A stretch of 64,000 nucleotides of DNA from Desmonostoc muscorum FACHB-395. Its GTDB lineage: Bacteria; Cyanobacteriota; Cyanobacteriia; Cyanobacteriales; Nostocaceae. Every line of letters begins with the position of its first letter. Position 1 is the first letter of the stretch. The DNA lies in the NCBI RefSeq assembly GCF_014698035.1, contig NZ_JACJSF010000007.1, forward strand, positions 62,001-126,000, read 5' to 3'. This document shows positions 28,854 through 37,942 of this stretch, in pieces. A model generated the notes under the pieces. The model searched no databases, was not told where the DNA came from, and saw only the letters and a program-made list of their open reading frames with translations. The position numbers and the translations under genes are program-made.

Positions 28854-29876
28854 ATGAATATTTCTATTCTGGTCTTTGGAAAAAATAATTTTATCGCCAC
28901 ACTTCCAGATCAGATCCGTTATGCGGCTGCTTTTAGTGTAGAAGTTATAGACAACCTGAATCAAGCAGTGTCGCGGATTAAAATAGCGCCCCCCGATATA
29001 ATACTTGTGCAGGCTAGCTTGGATGGCAGTATGGAACTGTGCAATTGGTTGAAAGAGCAGACAAAACTATCCTGGATATATTGTATTTTATTCGAGGATC
29101 GTTTCCAGCAGCTTATTGATAGAAATAAAGGTTGGCATAGAGAATTAGAGATGAGTGCTGCGGCTCTAAAGCAAGGAGCCGATGCTTATATTTGGCATCT
29201 TATTGATGAAAAAACAGACCATAATTTAGCAGAGTTGACTGCCAATCATGGATTAATACTTGCTCAATTGACTGTTGGCTTGCGAAAAGCACAAAAATAT
29301 CGAGATTTGATTCGGACAAATGATATGTTATCAGCGATCGCCTTAGCCGATTCGTTGACAGAATTAAATAATCGTCGTGCTTTAGAATGGGATTTACCGA
29401 GACAAATTCAAAGAGCGAGAACTCAAAAAACTTCCCTGAGTTTGATTATTCTGGATGTAGATCATTTCAAGAAAGTTAACGATACTCACGGGCATTTAGT
29501 AGGCGATCGCATTTTGCAAATATTATGTCAGCGTTTGCGACACAATCTGCGCTGTCAAGACACAGCATTTCGCTATGGTGGCGAAGAATTTGTGATTCTT
29601 CTGGCTAACACTACCGATGAGGAAGCAATATTAGTAGCCCGTCGTCTTAATCGCATAGTTAGCGATGAACCATTTGCACTCAATAATAAACTGACAATTA
29701 ATATCACCATTAGTCTGGGCACAGCCAGTCTGCAAGCTGATGATGATGAAAAAGGAGAAAGTCTATTGAATCGTGCCGATCAATGTCTCTTACAGGCTAA
29801 AAATGCTGGGCGTAATCGAGTTATGCACTCGAACCACCTATCTCATGTTTCACATTTGAAAGTTGTTTCTTCATAA
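28854..29876 (+). CDS. Diguanylate cyclase with receiver-like N-terminus
   Basis: A 340-residue protein. Residues 1-130 resemble a degenerate response-regulator receiver: ILVFGKNN, DIILVQASLDG at the position of the phospho-aspartate strand, and ALKQGADAYIWHL at the last strand. The aspartate expected to be phosphorylated is not obvious (VQASLDG). The GGDEF domain starts with DSLTELNNRRAL, has the metal site ILDVDHFKKVNDTHGH, and the active motif GGEEF near residue 242. An RxxD inhibitory site (RCQD) lies five residues before it, so product inhibition by cyclic di-GMP is likely. It is predicted to make cyclic di-GMP in the cytoplasm. Confidence 0.92.
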   Translation: MNISILVFGKNNFIATLPDQIRYAAAFSVEVIDNLNQAVSRIKIAPPDIILVQASLDGSMELCNWLKEQTKLSWIYCILFEDRFQQLIDRNKGWHRELEMSAAALKQGADAYIWHLIDEKTDHNLAELTANHGLILAQLTVGLRKAQKYRDLIRTNDMLSAIALADSLTELNNRRALEWDLPRQIQRARTQKTSLSLIILDVDHFKKVNDTHGHLVGDRILQILCQRLRHNLRCQDTAFRYGGEEFVILLANTTDEEAILVARRLNRIVSDEPFALNNKLTINITISLGTASLQADDDEKGESLLNRADQCLLQAKNAGRNRVMHSNHLSHVSHLKVVSS

Positions 29877-29897
29877 TTTGTCATTTGTCATTTGTCA

Positions 29898-30581
29898 TTA
29901 ATTTTTCCTCTGCACTCCTAACTCAGCATGACAATCTTCTACTGAAGTGCCTTGTCGCATAGCATTAACTAAAGCTTCGTAACTAGACCAATTTTCTTGT
30001 AGTAGGGTTTTTGCTTGGAGAGCATGAAACCGCAGTTTCTGTTGATAAACTGATTCAGAAAAGCCCAAAACTGTCAAGACTCCAATCAGTTTGCTTTTAT
30101 CATCAGATCCACCCTCAGCATTATCAAAAACTAGGGTTTCAGCAGCAATACCAGCCATCCAAATAGTACAGTAGCGGTCTAGCATTTGGGCACTGATTTT
30201 ACCCACTTCTAATTGAGAAGCTAATTCGCCATCATCAAAGCTAACACCGCCTTGCCCAGGTTGCCCCTGTTTCCAGGCTTCCCAAGCGCTGAGTGTGTAG
30301 CCGGTAACGGGAATCCCCAGCAAGTAAGCAACCAAAAAATGCCCTGCTTCGTGGTGGACGATGCGATCGCGGTGTTCACTTGAAAAACCAGCAATCCAAT
30401 CTAAAAAAATAGTACCACCCTTACCTTGCAAGCTAAAACTATCTAACGTAGCTATGCCTAAGATAGCGAAGGTTGCAAGTGCGGGTACTGCTGGCGACAA
30501 ATTCAAGAATGGCCCTAGCAGTACCGATAGGGTCATGAGAAAGATAGATATTGCAACTAAATTTAAGGTAGTCTGGCTCAT
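29898..30581 (-). CDS. M41-like membrane metallopeptidase lacking an AAA+ domain
   Basis: A 227-residue membrane protein. Two hydrophobic segments occupy residues about 5-45. The zinc motif HHEAGHFL lies at residues 77-84, as in FtsH-type M41 peptidases, followed by GIPVTGYTLSAWEAW and the region ISAQMLDRYCTIWMAGIAAE, then TLVFDNAEGGSDDKSKL, which supplies the third zinc ligand position. The AAA+ ATPase domain of FtsH is absent, so this is an ATP-independent relative seen in cyanobacteria and chloroplasts. A decayed 50-base copy of part of this gene lies at 32623-32672. Substrates are unknown. Confidence 0.85.
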   Translation of the reverse strand: MSQTTLNLVAISIFLMTLSVLLGPFLNLSPAVPALATFAILGIATLDSFSLQGKGGTIFLDWIAGFSSEHRDRIVHHEAGHFLVAYLLGIPVTGYTLSAWEAWKQGQPGQGGVSFDDGELASQLEVGKISAQMLDRYCTIWMAGIAAETLVFDNAEGGSDDKSKLIGVLTVLGFSESVYQQKLRFHALQAKTLLQENWSSYEALVNAMRQGTSVEDCHAELGVQRKN

Positions 30582-30905
30582 TGAGAGTTTTCTGAGTGCA
30601 GCTTAATATTTCTTTATTATGATGCGATCGCACACCTTCTGTATCAAGTGTCTCTACAAATCCCTTGACGACGTAATTTCCCCATGAGAATTTGACTATC
30701 AGTGAAGAAATCTTACAAAATTGGATATTCTGCATAACAGCAATAAGTAAGCCTGATTCATAGTAAGCAGTTTAAAACCTATAGATGCCGTTTGCAGATA
30801 GACCAAAATAAATGCTGTTAAATATTTTATGTGAAAATTGAAAATCCAGATTTTAGAGGTAAAATTACCTGTTATTGTTCTTACCTTAAATTGGCACAAA
30901 AAGTT

Positions 30906-32549
30906 ATGAAACCATACCTTCCTCAAAATGATCCTGACCCTACAAAACGTAAAATATTGCTAGAGAGAAACCAAGGAGAGTATGAATTTGATTACGACTT
31001 TTTAACGCCTATGGCAATGCTAAAAAATGTACCTTCTATAGAAAACTTTTCAACTAAGTATATTGCTGAACGCACATTAGAGACAGCAGAACTACCTATA
31101 AATATGTTAGCCGTTAAAACCCGTTCTTTATGGGACCCTTTAGATGAATTGCAAGACTATGAAGACTATTTTCCAGTTTTGCCTAAACCTAATGTCATAA
31201 AAACATACCAAACTGATGACTCTTTTTGTGAACAACGGCTTTGTGGGGCAAATCCTTTTGTTTTACGTCGAATTGAGCAGATGCCAGATGGCTTCGCCTT
31301 TACCATTTTAGAACTGCAAGAAAAGTTTGGTGACTCTATCAACTTAGTAGAAAAACTTGCGAATGGAAATTTATATGTAGCTGATTATAGAGCGCTTGCG
31401 TTTGTTAAAGGAGGTACTTATGAAAGAGGTAAGAAATATTTACCAACCCCTATAGCTTTCTTTTGTTGGCGCAGTTCTGGTTTTAGCGATCGCGGTCAAC
31501 TAGTACCGATTGTTATCCAAATCAACCCCACAGATGGCAAACAGAGCCAGCTAATTACGCCTTTTGACGACCCTTTAACCTGGTTTCATGCCAAGCTTTG
31601 TGTTCAAATTGCTGATGCGAACCATCATGAAATGAGTAGTCATCTGTGCCGAACTCACTTTGTTATGGAACCATTTGCTATTGTCACAGCCCGTCAACTA
31701 GCCGAGAACCATCCCCTTAGCTTACTGCTAAAACCCCACTTCCGTTTCATGTTGGCTAATAATGACTTGGCTCGTAAGCGCCTAATTAGTAGAGGTGGGC
31801 CTGTTGACGAATTGCTAGCCGGAACTCTGCAAGAGTCATTGCAAATTGTCGTCAACGCATATCAAGAATGGAGCTTAGATCAGTTTTCCTTACCCACTGA
31901 ACTAAAAAATCGGGGTATGGATGATCCAAACAACCTACCTCACTATCCCTATCGAGACGATGGCTTATTATTGTGGAATGCCATTAAAAAGTTTGTGTCT
32001 GAATACTTGCAGATATACTACAAAACTCCCCAAGACTTAGCAGCAGACTTGGAATTACAAAGTTGGGCGCAGGAATTAGTTTCCCAATCAGGCGGACGAG
32101 TCAAGGGTATTAGCAATCGCATCGACACATTAGACCAATTAGTTGATATTGCTACTGCGGTTATTTTCACCTGTGGGCCGCAACACGCTGCTGTTAACTA
32201 CTCACAATATGAATATATGACTTTCATGCCCAATATGCCTCTTGCTGCTTATAAACAAATGACATTAGAAGGCACTATTCCTGACCGCAAAAGTCTATTA
32301 TCATTTCTGCCACCGTCAAAGCAAACTGCTGACCAATTATCGATTTTATTTATCCTGTCAGCTTACCGTTATGACAGATTAGGGTACTATGATGATAAAT
32401 TTTTAGACCCAGAGGCTCAGGATGTTTTAGCTAAATTCCAGCAAGAGTTGAATGAGGCGGAGCGGGAAATTGAGTTGAATAACAAGAGTCGTTTAATAAA
32501 TTACAACTATCTGAAACCACGGCTTGTGACTAATAGCATCAGCGTGTAA
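30906..32549 (+). CDS. Lipoxygenase
   Basis: A 547-residue bacterial lipoxygenase from the ATG at 30906 (MKPYLPQNDPDP); an in-frame GTG at 30831 would add 25 residues of unlikely character. Lipoxygenases insert dioxygen into polyunsaturated fatty acids with a non-heme iron. The first ligand pair is in NHHEMSSHLCRTH (H-x4-H, near residue 240), the next two are H and N in CGPQHAAVNYSQY (near residue 424), and the terminal carboxylate is the last ligand. The protein ends NSISV; most lipoxygenases end in isoleucine, so valine at the end is a mild oddity. The N-terminal PLAT domain of plant enzymes is absent. It is followed by a strong terminator. Confidence 0.93.
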   Translation: MKPYLPQNDPDPTKRKILLERNQGEYEFDYDFLTPMAMLKNVPSIENFSTKYIAERTLETAELPINMLAVKTRSLWDPLDELQDYEDYFPVLPKPNVIKTYQTDDSFCEQRLCGANPFVLRRIEQMPDGFAFTILELQEKFGDSINLVEKLANGNLYVADYRALAFVKGGTYERGKKYLPTPIAFFCWRSSGFSDRGQLVPIVIQINPTDGKQSQLITPFDDPLTWFHAKLCVQIADANHHEMSSHLCRTHFVMEPFAIVTARQLAENHPLSLLLKPHFRFMLANNDLARKRLISRGGPVDELLAGTLQESLQIVVNAYQEWSLDQFSLPTELKNRGMDDPNNLPHYPYRDDGLLLWNAIKKFVSEYLQIYYKTPQDLAADLELQSWAQELVSQSGGRVKGISNRIDTLDQLVDIATAVIFTCGPQHAAVNYSQYEYMTFMPNMPLAAYKQMTLEGTIPDRKSLLSFLPPSKQTADQLSILFILSAYRYDRLGYYDDKFLDPEAQDVLAKFQQELNEAEREIELNNKSRLINYNYLKPRLVTNSISV

Positions 32550-32573
32550 CTGAATATCATTGCAGTTGATTAG

Positions 32574-32612
32574 ACATCTCCAAAAAGTGTGACAGCTTTT
32601 GGAGATGTTTTT
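32574..32612 (+). terminator. Rho-independent terminator of the lipoxygenase gene
   Basis: ACATCTCCAAAA and TTTTGGAGATGT form a perfect twelve-base stem with an eleven-base loop, followed by a T-run. It starts 24 bases after the stop codon. Confidence 0.95.
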
Positions 32613-32622
32613 ATTTAGTAAT

Positions 32623-32672
32623 ATGCGATCGCGGTGTTATTTTGAAAAACCAGCAATCCAATCCAAAAAGAT
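32623..32672 (-). pseudogene. 50-base decayed copy of part of the M41-like gene
   Basis: Fifty bases match 30361-30410, inside the M41-like gene, at about 45 positions (for example GAAAAACCAGCAATCCAATC). On the minus strand it can still be read as IFLDWIAGFS. The match begins at a HIP1 palindrome. The rest of the gene is absent. Confidence 0.8.
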
Positions 32673-32801
32673 GGCGTTGCTGATTAGATATATGAATCTT
32701 GGTGTAGAGACGCGGATGTTTTCTCTATCACCAGAATGATGGCTACTTTTCAAGTCGCAGACATAATGTGACTTTAGTAGGTATAAAACATCAAATAGGG
32801 G

Positions 32802-33023
32802 ATGAATGTGGCTGAACAATTCAAAAAAGGCGATCGGGTTGAATGGAACACTTCACAAGGTAAGACAACTGGCAAAGTTGTAAAGAAGCTTACTTCACCT
32901 ACAGGTATTAAAGAACACCATATTGCTGCAAGTGAAGATAACCCTGAATACTTAGTTGAAAGTGAGAAGACAGGAAAACAAGCTGCTCACAAGCCTGATG
33001 CTCTGAAGAAAGTAGAGGAGTAA
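32802..33023 (+). CDS. DUF2945 (hypervirulence-associated TUDOR-like) protein
   Basis: A 73-residue protein. FKKGDRVEWNTSQGKTTGKV then VKKLTSPTGIKEHHIAASED and PEYLVESEKTGKQAAHKPDAL match the small Tudor/SH3-like DUF2945 domain. The family is common in bacteria and fungi, and no biochemical role is established. It is followed after six bases by a DUF3140 gene; the two families often sit together, suggesting a shared operon and role. The start has a GGGG-type ribosome site close upstream. Confidence 0.9.
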   Translation: MNVAEQFKKGDRVEWNTSQGKTTGKVVKKLTSPTGIKEHHIAASEDNPEYLVESEKTGKQAAHKPDALKKVEE

Positions 33024-33029
33024 TGCTTC

Positions 33030-33356
33030 ATGAGTAAAGATGTTAAAGCCGTGATTGACGAGTTTCATCAAGTTGTCAATATGACACCTAAAGAACTAGA
33101 GTCTTGGCTAGATACGGATGAGTCACAAACTGTAGGGCAAAAAGATGGCGACGATGAGTCAATCGGTCATAAATCTGGACGGCGTATCATCCAGCTATTG
33201 CAGAAAAAGGATGATTACACCAACGATGACCTTTCGCACATGAAGAAAGTTATGAGTTACGTCCATCGTCATATTGCACAGCAGCCATCAGGTGATTTGG
33301 AACACACACACTGGTGCTATTCTTTGAAGAATTGGGGACACAACCCACTTAAGTAA
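33030..33356 (+). CDS. DUF3140 family protein
   Basis: A 108-residue acidic protein with the DUF3140 pattern: EFHQVVNMTPKELESWLDTD, GHKSGRRIIQLLQKK, DLSHMKKVMSYVHRHIAQQP and a C-terminal W-rich end LKNWGHNPLK. It may bind nucleic acid, but no function is established. It sits six bases after the DUF2945 gene and is probably co-translated. No signal peptide or membrane segment was seen. Confidence 0.88.
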   Translation: MSKDVKAVIDEFHQVVNMTPKELESWLDTDESQTVGQKDGDDESIGHKSGRRIIQLLQKKDDYTNDDLSHMKKVMSYVHRHIAQQPSGDLEHTHWCYSLKNWGHNPLK

Positions 33357-33361
33357 AGTAC

Positions 33362-33547
33362 TTTGTAGCCCGCCATTTAGGTGGGCAAATTCCCGCGATC
33401 GCTCTAAATGTTTACGCCGAAGAAGCGACACAAAAACAGGTTTTGATAGCCGGATTTCAACTCCATATCGCTAAACCAGCCGATCCTGGCAAACTGGTAG
33501 CTGCGATCGCAAAACTGAAGCCTGTAAGGAAGGCGATTAAACAATAG
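33362..33547 (+). pseudogene. C-terminal remnant of a response-regulator receiver domain
   Basis: The frame reads LGGQIPAIALNVYAEEATQK then QVLIAGFQLHIAKPADPGKL and VAAIAKLK. This is the last third of a receiver domain: the A-L-T/N-A position, the GFxxHxxKP switch lysine and the final helix. The phospho-acceptor aspartate half is missing and there is no start codon. Such C-termini are typical of hybrid kinase/receiver proteins of Nostoc, so a larger gene has been deleted. Confidence 0.85.
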
Positions 33548-33554
33548 TGCGTTT

Positions 33555-34400
33555 CTAACCTAGTTCCAAACTTGTCACAGCAAAGACGCGATCAATAGGT
33601 AAATTAGGAATTTCTTTAGTGTACATCCGAGCAGTTTGAAAGACTGGCTCAAATTGGTAACGTTGAACTAGGTTAATTGCTTGTACATTTGCATCGGGTA
33701 CATCAAAAAACACTGGAGCATGAGGATTTTCTGCAAGCAAGGCTTGAAATAATGCTTCAGCAATCTGTTCATCATTAGCAAACAGTGGCCCAATGCGAAA
33801 ACCTGTATGGGCAGGCCGGATAACTCCGTAACCAACAAGATATCCATTTTTGAGAAACCCGAAAGCAGTACTTTCTGGCTGTTCAATCCAATGTCGCAGA
33901 AACACTGGACGCTTAGAAGGAAAAAATTGGCAATCATAAGCCACCAACTCTTCAAAAGACACTGTTTTCAGGTCGATGATACCAGCAGGCATAACACCGC
34001 CACCCACACCTTGATAACGAATATTCTTATAAGCGATTTGGAAACCAGACTTTTTGTAGTTATCTTGTTGAGCTACTACGCCATCCAAGCCGATGTTACG
34101 ATCAGCACCGAGATAGTCCATTGCTGTCTTCCAAATTTTCATACCCAACCCCTGCCCACGAAACTGAGGTTTCACAACGTAAAAACCTAGAAAGCCAAAG
34201 TGTTGATCGTAAGCAACAGCAGAAATACACCCCACTGGCTCACCATTCAACTCACCTAATAAAAAACCGTTCTTGTCAGTTTGATAAAAAGATTCAGCAT
34301 CATACCTTCCTGGATTCCAACCTTCGCTTGCTGCCCAAGTAATCGCCAAATCAATTTCCGACCTATTCATTGTGCGGACTATGAAGTCGTCAGGGATCAT
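33555..34400 (-). CDS. GNAT N-acetyltransferase
   Basis: A 281-residue protein with an N-terminal GNAT domain and a C-terminal second domain (Acetyltransf_18-like). The acetyl-CoA pyrophosphate loop is visible as VVKPQFRGQGLGMKIW (R-G-x-G-x-G). The preceding strand is HFGFLGFYVV. The C-terminal half (from about residue 140) includes FLRHWIEQPESTAFGF and GYGVIRPAHTGFRIGPLFAN. The substrate is unknown; relatives often act on small amines. It is a single gene convergent with the plus-strand remnant. Confidence 0.87.
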   Translation of the reverse strand: MIPDDFIVRTMNRSEIDLAITWAASEGWNPGRYDAESFYQTDKNGFLLGELNGEPVGCISAVAYDQHFGFLGFYVVKPQFRGQGLGMKIWKTAMDYLGADRNIGLDGVVAQQDNYKKSGFQIAYKNIRYQGVGGGVMPAGIIDLKTVSFEELVAYDCQFFPSKRPVFLRHWIEQPESTAFGFLKNGYLVGYGVIRPAHTGFRIGPLFANDEQIAEALFQALLAENPHAPVFFDVPDANVQAINLVQRYQFEPVFQTARMYTKEIPNLPIDRVFAVTSLELG

Positions 34401-34520
34401 AATATCTTATTACTATGAGGTTGTTAACTATTTAACTTCGCTTTCGCAAACCCAGCGATAACTCTTAATATTTTTATACTCATCTATTGTAAAATTACAT
34501 TTGTTCTGATATAAAACAAA

Positions 34521-35378
34521 TCACTCGAATACTACTGTTCTATTACCATAGACTAATACACGATTTTGTAAGTGCGATCGCACTGCTCTTGCTAATACAA
34601 CTCTCTCCAAATCTTTGCCTTTTCTCACCAAATCATCCACTTCATCACGGTGACTCACTCGAACTACATCCTGTTCAATAATTGGCCCTGCATCTAAATC
34701 AGCAGTGGCATAATGAGCGGTTGCACCAATAATTTTAACACCGCGTTCAAAAGCTCGGTGATAGGGGTTTGCACCGATAAAAGCTGGTAAAAAGGAGTGA
34801 TGAATATTAATAATTTGCGGAAATTGATTAATAAAATCTGCACTAACAATCTGCATATATTTTGCCAATACAACTAAATCTATTTTGTACTGGCGGAGTA
34901 ATTCTAGTTGTTGAGCTTCTTGCTCCGATTTATTGTCTTTAGTGATGGGAACGTGCTGAAAGTCAATATTAAATTGTTCTGCTACTACCTTTAAATTAGC
35001 ATGATTACTAATAATTAAAGGGATTTCAGCCACAAATTCTTTAGCACGTTGTCGCCAAATTAAATCAAATAGACAATGGTCTTGCCGACTTACCCAAATA
35101 GCAATGCGTGGTACTGTATCAGAAAAACGTATTTCCCACTTAGCGCTAAGAGGTTGTGCAATGGCATTAAAAGCCGGGGCAATAAATTCTCGCGGTAAAT
35201 TAAACCCCTCTAACTGCCATTCAATGCGGGTGAGAAATAAGCCAGCAGCAAAGTCTGTATGCTGATCTGCATGGATAATATTACCACCGTTAGAGTAGAT
35301 AAAATTGGCAAATTTTGCCACTAGTCCCCGTTGATCTGGGCAGGAAATCAGCAATGTTGCTGTGGGATTTGTCATCAT
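34521..35378 (-). CDS. purU: Formyltetrahydrofolate deformylase
   Basis: A 285-residue PurU, which hydrolyses 10-formyl-THF to formate and THF and balances one-carbon pools. An N-terminal ACT domain (TATLLISCPDQRGLVAKFAN) precedes the formyltransferase-like hydrolase domain. Catalytic features are visible: ISNHANLKVVA, the HHSFLPAFIGANPYH segment with the active histidine, and IIGATAHYATADLDAGPIIE with the catalytic aspartate. Two adjacent ATG codons exist at the start (35378 and 35375). The gene lies 23 bases downstream of the DUF4340 gene and may be transcribed with it. Confidence 0.95.
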   Translation of the reverse strand: MMTNPTATLLISCPDQRGLVAKFANFIYSNGGNIIHADQHTDFAAGLFLTRIEWQLEGFNLPREFIAPAFNAIAQPLSAKWEIRFSDTVPRIAIWVSRQDHCLFDLIWRQRAKEFVAEIPLIISNHANLKVVAEQFNIDFQHVPITKDNKSEQEAQQLELLRQYKIDLVVLAKYMQIVSADFINQFPQIINIHHSFLPAFIGANPYHRAFERGVKIIGATAHYATADLDAGPIIEQDVVRVSHRDEVDDLVRKGKDLERVVLARAVRSHLQNRVLVYGNRTVVFE

Positions 35379-35401
35379 AATATCGGCAGATTTTGAATTA
35401 A

Positions 35402-36025
35402 TTATTTGCTGTTTGTCGGACTCGGTTTAGGAATGGTGAGCGGAGGAAGTTTCTGGCTATTATCTACAGGTTGCTTCCACTCTGATAATTCCCGATTCAC
35501 GGCATTTGCAAAATCTGTAGATACCAACAGCACGTTAATATTTCCATCGAGTTTAGCAGCAGGGTCAGTTTGAGCATATAAAAAACGTCCGTTAAAGTTA
35601 GCTTTACCCAAAATCAACTGATGGTTTTGCCGATTTTTTAGGGTGATATTGATGGTTGCTGGGGGTTCATCTAAGGCAAATTGCCCAAGCTCTTTTGGTG
35701 GAGTTGATAAGGTGCGATCGCTCTTACCTTTGACCAACAAATCCATCAAATAAGAAACAATAGCGTCATTTGCTGGGCCCGATACTGGAGATTTGATTAC
35801 CCACTTGGGATTACTAGATTCAGGGCTACGTTCTAGATTCAAGGTGAGTTTTTTTGTTTTAATTGTTAGAGATTGCACATCATCTTCTGCAAAAGAGAAA
35901 ATTTGCTGCTTTTCCTCTTTGGTTTCTTCTCGCACAGTCGCACCCCGAATCTCAGAGAAGTAAACAAAACCACCTAAACCCAGCGCTAGCAGTATCAAAA
36001 TTAAAGTCGTTCTCGGCAATTTCAT
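35402..36025 (-). CDS. DUF4340 domain protein, Gld-type ABC operon
   Basis: A 207-residue protein with one N-terminal membrane helix (TLILILLALGLGGFVYF) and a DUF4340 domain outside: VQSLTIKTKKLTLNLER, WVIKSPVSGPANDAIVSYLM and LGKANFNGRFLYAQTDPAAK. The C-terminal tail is proline-rich. DUF4340 proteins regularly follow GldG-like proteins in ABC-type gliding or uncharacterised export operons. Here it is the last gene of that block, separated from the GldG-like gene by about 100 bases containing TCATTTG-type repeats. Confidence 0.85.
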   Translation of the reverse strand: MKLPRTTLILILLALGLGGFVYFSEIRGATVREETKEEKQQIFSFAEDDVQSLTIKTKKLTLNLERSPESSNPKWVIKSPVSGPANDAIVSYLMDLLVKGKSDRTLSTPPKELGQFALDEPPATINITLKNRQNHQLILGKANFNGRFLYAQTDPAAKLDGNINVLLVSTDFANAVNRELSEWKQPVDNSQKLPPLTIPKPSPTNSK

Positions 36026-36125
36026 TTTTTAATCATTTGTCATTTGTCATTGGTCATTGGGCATAGAAAAAACTCTTCTCCAATCTCTACTTGTCACTCC
36101 TAACCGCTAACTGCTAACTCACTTA

Positions 36126-37823
36126 TTACCGTCGTTTCCACCAGATAATAAGTGCGATCGCAAACCCAATTAAAGGTAAAAGCAACAGAGATGACAATAT
36201 TAAAAGATTGCCTTGTGTGGTTGTCAGGGTTATCCGACGGTTTTTTGGTTCTTTGGGGCGAATGGAAAGGGGTTGCTGATCCTGTTGACTCAGCCAAGTA
36301 ACTGAGTTGAGGAATACATCTCCATTTAATTGCTGTTGAAACAAGCCATCGGTGGCGAAATCAGAATTTCCTAAAACTACTAACCTTGACTCGGTGGCTG
36401 TTTGCGATGAAGGAGTTGGGGAAGGAGTGGGAGTAGGGGAGGCAGGGGGGGCAGAGGAGGCAGGGGGAGGGGGGGAAGCTTTTCTTTGAGTGGTTGGTGA
36501 TGGTAGGGGTGAAGGTGTCCGTGCAGGTTGGGCAGTTGAAGCAGATTTAGCTGCTTGTTTTCTTGTTAAGGCTACGCCCAAGGTTAGAGGCCCTTTCAGG
36601 TCTTTATCTGCATTAAACTCCAATTTTTCGCTTTTAAGGTCGCTTTCTGCCCAGCTATTGGGATAGGGTTTGGTTCGTAGTAATGGAGTAGCCTGAACAC
36701 CAGGCACAGAGATAATTTCCAGTGGTCGGGCTATGGGATAAAAAGAATTGCCGTTACCGAAATCTTTGGTGATTGGATGTTGCCCGTATTCTGTGACTAA
36801 GGGTGCAGCAGGGCCAAGTCCCACGACGCTTTCGCCAGAGACATCGACTGCTAAACGATTATCCAGACGAACACCCCACTCTTGTAACAAGCTGTTAAGT
36901 TTGGGATCGGTATTAGGATCAATCATCAGCAATAAGTTACCGCCGCGATTAAGATACTCTTGCAAAGCTTTGACTTCGCCTTCAAATAGCCCTCGCTTGG
37001 GGCCAGCCACTATCACAACAGACGCATCTTGAGGAACTTTGGAAGTTTCTCCTAAATTCAGTGGTGATGTTGTGAAGTTTTTGTCGCCTAATCCTTGAAC
37101 TGCTTGTGATATTGCATCTTTACCAGCCGAAAGTTGGCGTTCGCCATGACCTTGGAGTAAGTAAACTTTGGCTGTGGTTGAATTTGTTAGTTGTTGCAGG
37201 CGACTAGTTAATCTGATTTCTGACAACCGCTCATTTTGATTTACTGTTTGTACTAATTGCCGTTTATCGCCAGATTCTAAATAAACTTCCCCGTAATCTT
37301 TAACGCCAAACTTTTCTGCTAATCCTGGTCTGGCTTGGGGGTCGATATACTCATATTTAAATTTTGAGCTTTGCCGTTGATAATTTTCTAGTAATTCTCG
37401 GTCTTGAGGGTTTTGGTTAATATCAAACACCCACACCTTAACTGGTTGTGGTAAAACACTCACCAATTCTCGTGACTGGGGCGCAAGGGTAAACAATTGG
37501 CTTTCTGTTAAGTCTGACCGCAAGTGGTAGCGAGTCCCTAAAAAGTTAATCAATCCCAAAATTGCCAACACTGCTAGAGTTGCTACTACAGCATTAGTCC
37601 CAGCTTGGGTAGAACGACGTTTCCACCAGTTAGTCTCATAGCTTTGCCATATTATCCCCAACCCACTGATTACAATTCCCGTAATCAGAAATACTAATGG
37701 AATTAGTCCCCACTGTTCAGAAACTAACCCAACTGTTAAGCCGACAGCAATTAGGAATGGGCCCAACCAAAATAGATATTTCCACAGTTTCTTCTTTGCA
37801 ACTATCTTCATCTTATTTGTCAT
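36126..37823 (-). CDS. GldG-like ABC transport accessory membrane protein
   Basis: A 565-residue membrane protein. Two N-terminal helices (WKYLFWLGPFLIAVGLTVGL and the next), a third near 85-105, and a C-terminal helix followed by WWKRR frame a large extracytoplasmic GldG/DUF4350-like domain (LQGHGERQLSAGKDAISQAV, LQEYLNRGGNLLLMIDPNTD). A Pro/Ser/Thr-rich low-complexity stretch at about 430-475 (purine/pyrimidine-biased DNA) separates it from VVLGNSDFATDGLFQQQLNG. It is predicted to work with the ABC ATPase and permease upstream. Those genes are now separated from it by an opposite-strand S23 gene. Confidence 0.87.
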   Translation of the reverse strand: MTNKMKIVAKKKLWKYLFWLGPFLIAVGLTVGLVSEQWGLIPLVFLITGIVISGLGIIWQSYETNWWKRRSTQAGTNAVVATLAVLAILGLINFLGTRYHLRSDLTESQLFTLAPQSRELVSVLPQPVKVWVFDINQNPQDRELLENYQRQSSKFKYEYIDPQARPGLAEKFGVKDYGEVYLESGDKRQLVQTVNQNERLSEIRLTSRLQQLTNSTTAKVYLLQGHGERQLSAGKDAISQAVQGLGDKNFTTSPLNLGETSKVPQDASVVIVAGPKRGLFEGEVKALQEYLNRGGNLLLMIDPNTDPKLNSLLQEWGVRLDNRLAVDVSGESVVGLGPAAPLVTEYGQHPITKDFGNGNSFYPIARPLEIISVPGVQATPLLRTKPYPNSWAESDLKSEKLEFNADKDLKGPLTLGVALTRKQAAKSASTAQPARTPSPLPSPTTQRKASPPPPASSAPPASPTPTPSPTPSSQTATESRLVVLGNSDFATDGLFQQQLNGDVFLNSVTWLSQQDQQPLSIRPKEPKNRRITLTTTQGNLLILSSLLLLPLIGFAIALIIWWKRR

Positions 37824-37870
37824 TGGTCATTTGTTATTGGTCATTGGTCATTTGTTATTGGTCATTGGTC
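37812..37870. repeat. TCATTTG/TCATTGG heptamer array
   Basis: Degenerate heptamers (GTCATTG, GTCATTT, GTTATTG) repeat across 59 bases, overlapping the first codons of the GldG-like gene. Related arrays in the same or inverted sense are at 29877-29900, 36033-36062, 38325-38351 and 62147-62178. Confidence 0.9.
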
Positions 37871-37942
37871 TAAAAATAGTGACATTGTAAAATATATCGA
37901 CGAAAATTGAGTGGATAAAAATAAGTCTATACAACTGAATGA

